From Streptosporangiaceae bacterium (GTDB taxonomy: Bacteria > Actinomycetota > Actinomycetes > Streptosporangiales > Streptosporangiaceae), in NCBI GenBank assembly GCA_025964715.1, contig JAOPYH010000076.1, positions 1 through 52,553 on the forward strand: a stretch of DNA of 52,553 bases, in the 5' to 3' direction. Made by a program: the position numbers and the translations under genes. Every line of letters starts with the position of its first letter. Position 1 is the first letter of the stretch. Of the stretch, positions 1 through 8,334 are shown piece after piece. The notes under the pieces are model-generated. The model saw only the letters and a program-made list of their open reading frames with translations, did not search any database and was not told the DNA's origin.

Positions 1-1
1 C

Positions 2-1264
2 CAGGTCACGGTGCTGCTGCGCTCGGCGATGGACGAGATGTCGGCGCTGAACCTCGGCGACATCTCCGGCGTGCCGGTGGGGGACCTGTTCTCCCTCGCC
101 AACGCCATCGCCGACCTGATCGACGCGCCCGTGACCATCGAGGACAGGGCCTCTAGGGTGCTGGCCTTCTCGCGCCGTCAGGAGGAGGCGGACCCGGGCC
201 GGGTGGCCACCATCCTGGGCCAGCAGGTCCCCGAGCGCTACGTGGGGCGGCTGAAGGACCTCGACGCCTTCGGCCGGCTCGCCCGCGAGAGCGAGCCGGT
301 GTTCGTGGAGGGCTTCGAACAGGGGATGCTGCCGCGGCTCGCGGTCGCGGTCCGGTCCGGTCCCGAACTGCTCGGCACCATCTGGGCGGCGGTCTCTGAA
401 CGCCCGCCGCCGGAGACCATCGAGGCCTTCCTCGGTGCCGCGCGGCTCGCGGGTCTGCACCTGCTCCGCCACCGCGGCGAGGCTGATCTGGGCCGGCGGT
501 TCCAGTCCGAGCAGCTGGCCGCGGTGCTCCAGGGCGGTACGGGCGCGGCCGAGGCCGCGCAGCGGCTGGGCATGCCCCGCCAGCCCCTGATCGTCCTCGC
601 CGCCGAGCCGACCGGCAAGGAGGGGGCCGAGTTCGAGGCCGCGCAGCGCACGCTGGTCGACGCCCTCGGGGTCAACCTCGCCGTCGTGCACTCCAGGACC
701 GCCACCGCGCGAGTGGGCGGGATCGTCTACGCGGTGGTGCCCGCCCCCGGCCCGCGGGACGAAGGCGCCGCACGGGGGCTGTCGGTCGCCGGCCGGTTCC
801 TCGGCCGCATCGGGCCGCGCGACCAGGTCCTGATCGGTGTGGGGGGCCCGGCGCAGAGCATCGGGGACCTGGCCCGTGCGCGGACGGAGGCCGACCGCGC
901 GCTCCAGGTCCTGCGCCGGCGCGGCGAGTCACACGGCGCCGTCCACTACGACGACGTCTATCTCGACTCGCTGCTCATCCGGCTTGTCGACACCGCCGTC
1001 GAGGACGGCGAGGGGCTGCGCGGCCCGCTGCAGCGCGTACGCCGGCATGACCGGGAGCACGGTAAGGACTACATCGCCACGCTGTCCTGCTTCCTCGACC
1101 TTGGCGGCGATGTCCGGGCCGCCGCCGCGCGGCTGAACCTGCACGGCAACACCGTCCGGTATCGGCTGCGGCGGATCGAGGAACTGAGCGGGCTCGATCT
1201 CGCCGACCCGATGACGCGCATGTCCGCCCTGGTCCAGCTGCGGGCCGCCGCGCTCGCGGAGTGA
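2..1264 (+). CDS. PucR/CdaR-type transcriptional regulator, 5' truncated by window edge
   Basis: The reading frame is open to the left edge and the first usable start (GTG at 11) gives 417 residues, so the true N-terminus is probably outside the window; family members are usually longer. The middle resembles the GGDEF-like sensor segment of PucR/CdaR regulators. The last 60 or so residues carry the family's DNA-binding helix-turn-helix (AAARLNLHGNTVRYRLRRIE). PucR regulators typically control purine, amino acid or aromatic catabolism, but the target here is not visible. The final 81 bases, including the stop codon, are duplicated at 4826-4906 with only four mismatches. The family is clear; the start and the ligand are not. 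Confidence 0.85.
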   Translation, partial: QVTVLLRSAMDEMSALNLGDISGVPVGDLFSLANAIADLIDAPVTIEDRASRVLAFSRRQEEADPGRVATILGQQVPERYVGRLKDLDAFGRLARESEPVFVEGFEQGMLPRLAVAVRSGPELLGTIWAAVSERPPPETIEAFLGAARLAGLHLLRHRGEADLGRRFQSEQLAAVLQGGTGAAEAAQRLGMPRQPLIVLAAEPTGKEGAEFEAAQRTLVDALGVNLAVVHSRTATARVGGIVYAVVPAPGPRDEGAARGLSVAGRFLGRIGPRDQVLIGVGGPAQSIGDLARARTEADRALQVLRRRGESHGAVHYDDVYLDSLLIRLVDTAVEDGEGLRGPLQRVRRHDREHGKDYIATLSCFLDLGGDVRAAAARLNLHGNTVRYRLRRIEELSGLDLADPMTRMSALVQLRAAALAE

Positions 1265-1398
1265 CCCGCAAATAAGCATTGTTCTCGGATTGAAAAAGGC
1301 TGCGGTACGCGGCTGAATGTGAAATCCGCCGCCGCAATCCCTTGTGTGTTAACCGTCAGGCGGCTGTAATGAGGCCACAGGTCGTCAGATGGAGCACC

Positions 1399-2601
1399 AT
1401 GATCGCTAGTACAGATAGTCTATTCCGTTGTCGTTTCTCATCCCCGGCGGCCTTCGGGAGCAAGTTGGCCGCTCTCGGCCGTGAGCACCCGGTCATCTTC
1501 GACGAGTTCATGGCCGCGCCACTTGTGTTGCGCCAAAAGGATGTCTCGGCCGCCCTACGGGACACGGCGACGTTCAGCACCGAGTTTTATGGCACGGGCC
1601 CGATGGAATCGGCCATGATCGCCCTCGATGGGGCCGAGCATAACCGCCAACGCCGCATCCACAATCGTTTCTTCAGCGCGGTGGCCAGTGCCAGGTACGC
1701 GCAGATCGTCGCCCCGATCGCCGAGCGCACTTTTGGCGCACTGGCCGCAAAGCCCAAAGCGGACCTCGTCCAGGACGGGATCGCCAGGTATCCGATGGAG
1801 GTCTTCCACGCGCTGCTGGGTATCCCCAACGAAATCGGCGATCAGGGGATGCAGTGGGTGCGTGCCATCGTCAATTCGCTCGGCTCACCGATGAGCGAGG
1901 AGTTCGCCGGCCTTGGCCAACAGGCGTTCGCGGAGCTCAGCGCCTACACCAGGAAACTGGTCGAACAGGAGCGGGAGAATCCGGGCGACAATCTGCTGGG
2001 TGAGGTCATCCGGGCATATTCGAGCGAGGACGCCTACTCGCCGGAGACGGTCACGGTCGTAGTGGTTAGCCTGCTGCTCGGCGGCTTCGAGACGACCATC
2101 CAGATGCTGTCGGCCACCATCGCTTCGCTGCTGCTCAATCCGGAGTCGCTCGCGCGCGTTCGCGCCGACAACGGTCTCATCGACGCCGCAATTGACGAGG
2201 CCTTCCGTTGGGCCAACCCGACCGCCGGGCTCTACCGGTTGGTGCGGCAGGACACGCGGATCTCCGGGACCGACCTGTCCGCAGGCAGCATGGTCTATCT
2301 CTGCATCGCGGGTGCGCACTTCGACGAGCAGGCCTACGCAGACCCCCAGCGATTCGATCTGGACCGGCCCGGCGGGCACCTCGGGTTCGGCCTCGGACCG
2401 CACTACTGCGTGGGCGCGCCGCTGGCCCGCATCGAGGTGCGGGCAGCACTCATCGCGCTGCTCGCCACCTGCCCGGACGTACGCCTGGACCCTGATTCAC
2501 AACTGAGCTTCTCCTACGGGGCGCGGGGCTTTGTGCAGCACGGCACCGAGGCGCTTCACGTCCTTCTAAGGCCCCGGAGGCTCACCGCGGCAATTGTGTG
2601 A
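1399..2601 (+). CDS. Cytochrome P450 (bacterial class I type)
   Basis: A 400-residue cytosolic heme monooxygenase of normal bacterial length. Visible signatures are an I-helix oxygen-activation motif GGFETT (a Gly replaces the usual Ala), the K-helix ExxR as E267-A-F-R270, and the heme loop FGLGPHYCVG with Cys337 as thiolate ligand. I chose ATG 1399 because GGAG lies just upstream at 1391; the longer in-frame starts have no ribosome site and add no conserved sequence. No ferredoxin or ferredoxin reductase partner is intact nearby, although a broken reductase lies at 4204-4819. The substrate cannot be inferred: the neighbours are a regulator and a small membrane protein, not a biosynthetic cluster. 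Confidence 0.93.
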   Translation: MIASTDSLFRCRFSSPAAFGSKLAALGREHPVIFDEFMAAPLVLRQKDVSAALRDTATFSTEFYGTGPMESAMIALDGAEHNRQRRIHNRFFSAVASARYAQIVAPIAERTFGALAAKPKADLVQDGIARYPMEVFHALLGIPNEIGDQGMQWVRAIVNSLGSPMSEEFAGLGQQAFAELSAYTRKLVEQERENPGDNLLGEVIRAYSSEDAYSPETVTVVVVSLLLGGFETTIQMLSATIASLLLNPESLARVRADNGLIDAAIDEAFRWANPTAGLYRLVRQDTRISGTDLSAGSMVYLCIAGAHFDEQAYADPQRFDLDRPGGHLGFGLGPHYCVGAPLARIEVRAALIALLATCPDVRLDPDSQLSFSYGARGFVQHGTEALHVLLRPRRLTAAIV

Positions 2602-2653
2602 AAGGACGCCGCAGCTTAACTACGAAAGCCGAGAGACAAGAGATCTACCGTAG

Positions 2654-3319
2654 TTGACCGGACGCCGATTTCGTTACACACTCGCCGAGGTGACTTTTCT
2701 TCTCGTTGCCGGGGTGGGAGTCGTCGTTCTGGGCGCTCTGGTCCTCTTGCTGTTTCCAGACCGCCCAGGCGGCAAGATTGCCTGGCAGGGGGTCGAAGTC
2801 AGTTCGATCGGTGCAGGACTGCCGCTGATCGTCGTGGGCCTCGCCGCAATCGCGATCTCGGGTGGCGGCATTATCGGGGGCGATGGTGAAGGTGGAGCCC
2901 CGGGCACAGGTTCTGGAGACCAGACACCCGCCGCGCTGAAGTGTCCCGACGACCTTACGAAGAGCTTGCCCTCCCAGCGCGTCGCCACCGTTGAGTCCGG
3001 CGCCAACGCTCAGATCATCGCCGGGGCGACTATGTCGAAGACCGAGTGGTTCGGGCTGCGGCTGACCGACGGGGGCAAGACGGTCGGCGCGATCACGGCC
3101 AGGTTCGTCCCGGCGAGCGGGCTGTTCACCATCCAGACCTTCGTCGACGCCGATTGCCACGCCGGCCACGTTGACAGTATCGCCGCGCCCGGTTCGGGCC
3201 CGCTTTCCTCAGTTCAGAACTGGACCAATGTCCGGGTCACCTTGCGAGGCCGCTCGTACACGCTGAACCTCGGCGGCGGCGCCGACCTCCGCGTCAATTT
3301 CAGCCCGTTCGGTCCATAG
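2654..3319 (+). CDS. Hypothetical membrane-anchored protein
   Basis: A 221-residue protein read from TTG 2654; an internal GTG near 2690 is an alternative start. It has two hydrophobic segments, about residues 13-35 and 52-72, then a Gly-rich linker and a polar domain of about 140 residues with two cysteines (about 94 and 174) that could form a disulfide outside the cell. I do not recognise the family. The ribosome site is weak. The gene runs co-directionally 52 bases after the P450 and converges on the P450 remnant at 3342. Codon use is actinobacterial and the predicted topology is coherent, so I think it is real. No function is assigned. Confidence 0.55.
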   Translation: MTGRRFRYTLAEVTFLLVAGVGVVVLGALVLLLFPDRPGGKIAWQGVEVSSIGAGLPLIVVGLAAIAISGGGIIGGDGEGGAPGTGSGDQTPAALKCPDDLTKSLPSQRVATVESGANAQIIAGATMSKTEWFGLRLTDGGKTVGAITARFVPASGLFTIQTFVDADCHAGHVDSIAAPGSGPLSSVQNWTNVRVTLRGRSYTLNLGGGADLRVNFSPFGP

Positions 3320-3341
3320 GCGGGGCGAAGTAGGGGGACTG

Positions 3342-3905
3342 CTACCGAATGTCCCGCGGCCGTCCCGGTGTGAACGTGATCGGTAGGTGCTTGACCGCGT
3401 ACACGTCCCCGGCGTCGGGGTACCGTTCGATATGGTCGAAATGCACCTGTAGATCCGGTACGCGGCCGAGCAGTTCGGTGATCATGATCTTGAACATCGT
3501 TCGGGCGAGGTTCGAGCCCAGACAGCGGTGCACGCCGAGCGCGAAGGACATGTGCCGGTTGCCCACCCGAGTCAGGTCGAGCTTCTCGGGCTCGTCGAAC
3601 TTACGGGGATCCCGGTTGCCGGCGGCGAACATGAGCATGGCCCGGTCGCCGCGTTTGAGCTGGCGGCCGTGGAACTCGGCGTCCTGCGCGACCGTGCGGG
3701 TCAGGCCGACGACCGGCGTGCCGTGGCGGAGGAACTCCTCGGTCGCCCGGTCCAGGATCGCGGGGTCCGCCATTATGGGCTGGTCCGCCGGGAGCGCGCC
3801 GCGCTCCTGGGCTTTCGCCACAAGTTCGCTGACCTGCTCGATGAACGTGCGCTGGTGGCCGGCGACGGACTTCGCGACAGCGGGCGGGATGGCCCGCTCC
3901 TTCCA
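3342..3905 (-). pseudogene. Cytochrome P450 remnant (N-terminus and I-helix lost)
   Basis: On the minus strand the frame opens just after an in-frame TAG (about 3906-3908) and reads as the C-terminal part of a P450. It has the K-helix EFLR (ExxR), a PERF-like segment and the heme loop FALGVHRCLG with the cysteine ligand, ending at 3342. Upstream of the K-helix, about 35 residues resemble the region before the I-helix, but the I-helix itself (A/GGxD/ETT) is absent, implying an internal deletion. The N-terminal half of the protein is missing entirely. The heme loop is intact but the fold cannot be complete, so this is a gene relic. It differs clearly in sequence from the intact P450 at 1399-2601. 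Confidence 0.85.
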
Positions 3906-3927
3906 CTAGACGGCGAAGGACAGGCGG

Positions 3928-4096
3928 TTACGCGTACAGAGCCCCGGTGAAGGCATAAACGATGCTTCGTAGCTGTTCGATCGGGTCGGCGCTGGCCGCC
4001 AGGGCATCGGCGATGGCGGTCGAGAAGTCCCCGTCCACCTGGCGGGCGACCTCAATGATCAGGTCCTCCTTGCCGCCGACGTAGTGATAGATCGCA
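3928..4096 (-). pseudogene. TetR-family regulator remnant
   Basis: Minus-strand translation from about 4096 gives AIYHYVGGKEDLIIEVAR and continues to a TAA at 3928-3930. This is the end of the TetR N-terminal DNA-binding domain (the LYxHF/YxGKExLL signature) plus the start of the ligand domain. The first helices of the HTH are missing because the frame runs into dioxygenase-derived sequence, and the ligand domain stops after about 55 residues. It abuts the P450 remnant on the same strand. Confidence 0.75.
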
Positions 4097-4203
4097 GGCT
4101 CGACATCAAGGACGCCTACCGCAAGGGCGTCATGATGACGTTCGCGCCGGCCGGAGTCTTCGAGATGGACGACGGCGAGAACTGGGAGTACGCCACGCGG
4201 GCC
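4093..4203 (+). pseudogene. Aromatic-ring dioxygenase alpha-subunit remnant
   Basis: About 37 codons encode a segment typical of the catalytic domain of Rieske non-heme iron ring-hydroxylating dioxygenase large subunits (MMTFAPAGVFEMDDGENW). No Rieske centre and no iron ligands are present. The frame then runs without a stop into a ferredoxin-reductase remnant, so two unrelated genes have been joined by deletion. The fragment suggests a former aromatic-degradation operon here. Confidence 0.75.
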
Positions 4204-4819
4204 AGCGACGGCATCGCCTTGCGGCTGAACTGCTCCGTCACCGGAATTGACGCGCGCGGCGTGTCCCTGGCCGGGGGCGGCCGCGTCGATGCCAAAGTGA
4301 TCGTCATCGGGATCGGCGCCCGGCCGCGCACCGGCTGTCTCGCCGACAGCGGGCTCAGCCTGTCCCCGGACGGGGCCATCGTCGTCGACTCCCAGCTGTG
4401 TGCCCAGCCTTCCGGCGTTTACGGCGCAGGCGACGTCGTTCAGTGGCCGTCGGAACTCTTCGGCGATCAGCTACGCGTCGAGCACTGGGAGCATGCCGCA
4501 GCGTCCGGCCGAGCGGCCGCCCTCAACCTCCTCGGCGCCGCGGAGCCGTGCCCCATTTCTGGTCGGACCAACTCGGCCATCGGCTGCAGTACGTGGGTCA
4601 CCACGCCCGAGAAGACCAACTGGTATTCCGGGGTCAGCCGCACACCGGTGAGTCCTGGACGGCGCTGTGGCTGGGGACCGACTGACCGGCGTCCTGGCGG
4701 TCCACCGGCCGCGAGATGTTCTGGACGCACGCCGCCTCATCGGCCGGCGCGCCCAGCTTCAGCCAAGCCTGGCCGCCGATCCCACGCTCCGGCTCAGCGA
4801 GACGCTCGTACCTCTCTGA
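4204..4819 (+). pseudogene. FAD-dependent ferredoxin reductase remnant, two frameshifts
   Basis: This matches the second half of BphA4/rubredoxin-reductase-like flavoproteins: part of the NAD-binding domain, the motif VIVIGIGARPRTG, then the FAD-binding signature GVYGAGDVVQWP and the RVEHWEHA segment. Continuity needs a frame change near 4550 (the next frame gives VPHFWSDQLGHRLQYVG) and a second near 4676, after which the C-terminal dimer domain (GVLAVHRPRDVLDARRLIG) reads to a TGA at 4817-4819. The N-terminal FAD-binding half is absent. It would have passed electrons to the ferredoxin of a ring dioxygenase or P450; it cannot be functional. Confidence 0.85.
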
Positions 4820-4825
4820 ACTCAG

Positions 4826-4906
4826 CTGAGCGGGCTCGATCTCGCCGACCCGATGACGCGCATGTCCGCCCTCGTCCAGCTGCGGGCCGCCGAGCTCGAG
4901 AAGTGA
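4826..4906 (+). repeat. Second copy of the 3' end of the PucR-type regulator gene
   Basis: This 81-base block aligns without gaps to 1184-1264, with four substitutions (about 95% identity). It includes the last 26 codons of the PucR gene and its stop codon. Similarity stops sharply on both sides. It is either the last relic of a paralogous PucR gene or a small duplication. Together with 1184-1264 it forms a direct repeat about 3.6 kb apart that could support recombination. Confidence 0.9.
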
Positions 4907-4990
4907 TCCGGGTGGTCGGCCCTCCTTGACCAATGGCATTCGCGGCCATAGCGGCCGCCAGAGCCGGGCTCGGCGTTACCCCTCGAGGAT

Positions 4991-5881
4991 CTATACGTGT
5001 CCGGGACTGTCAGGTCGTGGCATTGTCGGGTGCCCTGGGATCGCGTCCAGGCCGACCGTAGCGGTCGGGCTGGACAGGGAGGCGAGTAGAGCCATCTTTT
5101 CGGCGCTACTCGTGCCGGATAGGGCGTGGTACAGAACTAGCATCTGACCCTCGGCACCGCCGATAGCGAGCTTCTCACGGCTGAGAGTGAGGTCCCCGAC
5201 TTGAGGGTGGTGGATGCGGGTCGGCATACCCTCGCGAGACTGAACGTCGTGGCAGGCCCAGAGCCGTCGGAATTGTTCGCTGGAAAGCGACAGTTCGCCG
5301 ACGAGCTGGACGAAACGTGGGTCGTCGGCATCGGTTCCGACGGACTCGCGGAAGCCGGCGACGAGCCGGGCGGTGGCGTGGTCCCAGTCCGGGTACAGCG
5401 CTTTCTCGGCCGGGTCGAGGAACACTGCCCGGAGCCGGTTCTGGCCGACCTGCAGGTTCGGCGACAGTGCGCGGGCGAGGCTATTGGCGGCGAGGACGTC
5501 GAAGTAGCGTCCCTCGACGAAGGCCGGTAGGCCCAAGACGTCGAGCAATTGCCGGATGCCGGCGGGTACGGTCTCTCGCCTGGGACGGCGTCGCCGGTGA
5601 CGGGGCCGTGGCGTGGCCAGGCCTAGTAGGTAGTCGGTGGCGGCTTGGTCGAGGCGCAGGACGCGGGCAAGAGCCTCCAGGACCTGGATCGAGGGGTTAC
5701 GGTCGCGCCCCTGCTCGAGTCGTAGGTAGTAGTCGGAGCTGATCCCGGCGAGCATGGCGACCTCTTCGCGCCGTAGCCCGGCGACGCGGCGCACCCCGTT
5801 GACGGGCAGGCCGACGCTGTCGGGCTGGACGAGCTCGCGGCGGGCCCGTAGGTAGTCACCGAGCATATTGTTCTCGCTCAC
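4991..5881 (-). CDS. XRE-family regulator with MmyB-like C-terminal domain
   Basis: A 296-residue regulator. Residues 1-70 form the HTH (LGDYLRARRE, then GLRREEVAMLAGISSDYY). The rest matches the MmyB-like ligand domain that follows this HTH in actinobacteria (PAFVEGRYFDVLAANSLARA). MmyB-type domains bind small hydrophobic ligands, fatty acids in the best-known case. The start is uncertain: GTG 5881, ATG 5866 and ATG 5905 are all in frame with weak ribosome sites; 5881 places the HTH at the usual distance. It is divergent from the aldo/keto reductase at 6061, a common arrangement in which this regulator controls the neighbouring reductase (inference). Confidence 0.9.
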   Translation of the reverse strand: MSENNMLGDYLRARRELVQPDSVGLPVNGVRRVAGLRREEVAMLAGISSDYYLRLEQGRDRNPSIQVLEALARVLRLDQAATDYLLGLATPRPRHRRRRPRRETVPAGIRQLLDVLGLPAFVEGRYFDVLAANSLARALSPNLQVGQNRLRAVFLDPAEKALYPDWDHATARLVAGFRESVGTDADDPRFVQLVGELSLSSEQFRRLWACHDVQSREGMPTRIHHPQVGDLTLSREKLAIGGAEGQMLVLYHALSGTSSAEKMALLASLSSPTATVGLDAIPGHPTMPRPDSPGHV

Positions 5882-6060
5882 ATCGATCACGGTAACCGCA
5901 TGCATGGTGGTCTGCCTGTCCCTGCCGCTCCCAGGATCGTCGGGGCTCTGCCTGTTTCGCACCGCTTGGCGGAGTGTGGAGGCATCGCGTGCTGACGCCG
6001 TCGCGGGTCGGCCGCATCGTCCGGGACGGACCCGGACATGAACGAGGAGAAAGAGTTCTC

Positions 6061-6927
6061 ATGGCAGCGACACTTAGGGGCAGAACGTTCACCCTCGCCG
6101 AGGATCTGACGGTCACTCGCATGGGGTACGGCGCGATGCAGTTGGCCGGCCCGCACGTGTTCGGCCCACCGGCCGACCGCGACGCCGCCGTCGCCGTGCT
6201 GCGCGAGGCGATGGAGCTTGGTATCACGCATATCGACACCAGCGACTTCTACGGCCCGCACGTCACCAACCAGATCATCAAAGAAGCCCTGCACCCCTAC
6301 TCCGACTCGTTGCACATCGTCACCAAGGTCGGATCGTTGCGAGACGCCGAGGGCGGCTGGCCCCAGGCGCTGGCTCCCGAGCAGCTGCGCCAGGCCGTGT
6401 ACGACAATCTGGACAACCTCGGACTGGACGCACTCGACGTCGTCAACCTCCGCGTCGGGGGGTTCGACAGCCCCACTCCTGGCTCGATCGCCGAACCGTT
6501 GACCGTGCTGGCGCAACTGCAGCAAGAAGGACTGATCAAGCATCTCGGTCTCAGCACCGTGACCGCCGAGCAGATCACCGAGGCACAGTCCATCGCGCCG
6601 ATCGTGTGCGTGCAGAACTTCTATAACCTCGCGCACCGGGTCGACGACCACCTGATCGACTCCCTCGCCGCACAGGGCATCGCCTACGTGCCCTACTTCC
6701 CGCTCGGTGGCTTCTCCCCACTCCAATCCGAGGAGCTGAAATCAGTCGCCACCCGTCTCCACTCCACACCGATGACCGTCGCGCTGGCGTGGCTGCTACA
6801 GCGCTCACCGAACATCCTGCTCATCCCAGGTACCTCATCCGTCGCGCATCTGCGCGACAATGTCAGCAGTGCCGCGCTGACCCTTTCCAAGGACGAGCTG
6901 ACCGAGCTGAACAGCATTGCCTCATGA
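6061..6927 (+). CDS. Aldo/keto reductase
   Basis: A 288-residue NADPH-dependent (alpha/beta)8 barrel oxidoreductase. The catalytic Asp and Tyr are in DTSDFYG and the catalytic Lys in VTKVGS. The fourth tetrad position, usually His, appears as Asn in VVNLRV, as in a known subset of this superfamily. The phosphate-binding region (LIPGTSSVAHLRDN) is near the C-terminus. ATG 6061 is preceded by AGGAG at about 6044, which decides against the longer open frame starting at 5974. It is divergent from the MmyB-type regulator and convergent with the NmrA-like gene. The substrate is unknown; the context suggests detoxification of aldehydes or ketones. Confidence 0.93.
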   Translation: MAATLRGRTFTLAEDLTVTRMGYGAMQLAGPHVFGPPADRDAAVAVLREAMELGITHIDTSDFYGPHVTNQIIKEALHPYSDSLHIVTKVGSLRDAEGGWPQALAPEQLRQAVYDNLDNLGLDALDVVNLRVGGFDSPTPGSIAEPLTVLAQLQQEGLIKHLGLSTVTAEQITEAQSIAPIVCVQNFYNLAHRVDDHLIDSLAAQGIAYVPYFPLGGFSPLQSEELKSVATRLHSTPMTVALAWLLQRSPNILLIPGTSSVAHLRDNVSSAALTLSKDELTELNSIAS

Positions 6928-6943
6928 CTAGTGGACGGGGGTG

Positions 6944-7771
6944 TCAGCGGAAGTCCGCGGCGTGGTGTGCCGCCCAGTCGGCGTAGGTGTGTGGCGCGCG
7001 CCCGGTCACCTCTGGGACGGCCGGGGACATGTCCGCGGTCGTACCGACGAATGAAGCGAACAGCGAGAGTGATGCCTCCACGATCTCTGCGGGGGCGTGG
7101 GCGATCATCTGCTCGCGGGCCTGCTCGGGGGACTGTTCGTCGAAGAGCAGTTCGCGGCCGAGCACTTCGCCGAGCGTTCGCACCCGGTCGACCAGCGTCA
7201 TGGATTCGGGTCCGGTCAGCTCGTAGGCCTTCCCGTCGTGCCGGTCGTCGAGCAGCGCACGCGTCGCCACCGCGGCGATGTCGCGCTCGTCGATCGGTGC
7301 GGTCGCCGCCTGACCGAACGGGGCACGCACCACGCCGCCGGCCTTGATGCCGGGCGCCCAACGCAGGTCGTTGGCCATGAACGCGCCAGGACGCACGAAG
7401 GTCCAGGGCAACCCCGACGTGGCCACCGCCTGCTCGTACTCCGCATGGATGCGCCCGATCGCGCCCGCCTGTTCGATGGTCACCGCCGACGCGGACAGCA
7501 GCACCACGCGCCCCAGTCCACTGTCCGTCGCCGCGTCGAGGAATCCGCCCGCCTGGCCGACGACGGGGAACAGGAATGCCCGATCCACTCCTCGCAGCGC
7601 CGCCGGCAGGGTCTCTGGCTGGGCCAGGTCAGCCCGGACCACTTCCACACTGTCCGGCAGCCCGGCCCGTTCGGGGTTCCGGCTGATCGCCCGGACCTGC
7701 TCGCCCGCGTCGACCAGCAGCTGAACCACGTGGCGACCGACGTTCCCGGTCGCTCCCGTCACCAAGATCAT
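6944..7771 (-). CDS. NmrA-like NAD(P)-binding reductase
   Basis: A 275-residue Rossmann-fold protein of the atypical short-chain dehydrogenase (NmrA/HSCARG) group. The nucleotide-binding motif GATGNVGRHV lies at the very N-terminus, followed by the central WTFVRPGAFMAN segment. The usual YxxxK catalytic pair is not obvious, consistent with a redox sensor or a quinone/NADPH-binding role rather than a classical dehydrogenase. It is divergent from the MarR gene across a 57-base promoter region, so the MarR protein probably regulates it, as is common for this gene pair. Confidence 0.9.
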   Translation of the reverse strand: MILVTGATGNVGRHVVQLLVDAGEQVRAISRNPERAGLPDSVEVVRADLAQPETLPAALRGVDRAFLFPVVGQAGGFLDAATDSGLGRVVLLSASAVTIEQAGAIGRIHAEYEQAVATSGLPWTFVRPGAFMANDLRWAPGIKAGGVVRAPFGQAATAPIDERDIAAVATRALLDDRHDGKAYELTGPESMTLVDRVRTLGEVLGRELLFDEQSPEQAREQMIAHAPAEIVEASLSLFASFVGTTADMSPAVPEVTGRAPHTYADWAAHHAADFR

Positions 7772-7815
7772 GAATGCACCATTCGGATATACAAACTAAC
7801 TGGAAATCCAAACTA

Positions 7816-7829
7816 TATACTCGCCCCTG
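7816..7829 (+). promoter_or_regulatory. Candidate -10 element for a leaderless MarR transcript and shared operator
   Basis: TATACT at 7816-7821 ends seven bases before the GTG at 7829, so transcription would begin at or next to the start codon, and there is no ribosome site. The surrounding 7791-7820 is AT-rich and contains two related half-sites, ACAAACTA and CCAAACTATA, spaced about two helical turns apart. They are plausible MarR operator arms between the divergent genes. Confidence 0.45.
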
Positions 7830-8317
7830 TGACGGACCACAAGCAGCTCGCCGAGCCCCAAGTGCCCCGGCCGGAGGAAATCCAGGAGGCCCTGGGCTTT
7901 GTGCCGCTGGTGGAGGCCTACTTCCGGCGGGCCCAAGTGGAGATGCCGGACGAACTCCGAGCGATCTTCCGCGGCCACCAGCTCACCGCGCGGCACGGCG
8001 CAGTCCTCCCGCAGCTGATCGCCGAGGAGCCGCTCAGTGTCAGCGAGTTGGCCCGCAGGATGGGACTGTCACTGCCGACCGTGAGCGAGCTCGTCGGCAA
8101 CCTGAACCGGGCCGGGTTGGTCGAACGCCGGGAGGATCCCGCCAACCGCCGCCGCACTCTCGTGTCCCTGGCCGAGCACCACCGCGCCACGGTCGAGGGC
8201 TTCGTCGCCGTCCGGGCTGCGCCGCTGCTGCGCGTCCTGGACAACCTCTCCCCCCGAGATCGGGAAGGGTTCGTAGCAGGACTGACCGCATGGTCCCGGG
8301 AAGTACGGAACTGGTGA
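7829..8317 (+). CDS. MarR-family transcriptional regulator
   Basis: A 162-residue winged-helix regulator. The recognition region LARRMGLSLPTVSELVGNL and the wing LVERREDPANRRRTLVSL are intact at about residues 72-115, flanked by dimerisation helices. MarR proteins usually repress a divergent gene and release DNA on binding phenolic or oxidised ligands. GTG 7829 is chosen over the long open frame upstream because that frame runs antisense through the NmrA-like gene, and a -10 element sits seven bases before the GTG, pointing to leaderless translation. The 3' end is 17 bases from the amidohydrolase remnant on the opposite strand. Confidence 0.92.
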   Translation: MTDHKQLAEPQVPRPEEIQEALGFVPLVEAYFRRAQVEMPDELRAIFRGHQLTARHGAVLPQLIAEEPLSVSELARRMGLSLPTVSELVGNLNRAGLVERREDPANRRRTLVSLAEHHRATVEGFVAVRAAPLLRVLDNLSPRDREGFVAGLTAWSREVRNW

Positions 8318-8334
8318 CGGGCGCGCTTGATCGC

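Noticed and set aside
7097..7828. N-terminal extension of the MarR gene
   Set aside because: It is antisense to the NmrA-like gene and separated from MarR by the divergent promoter region.
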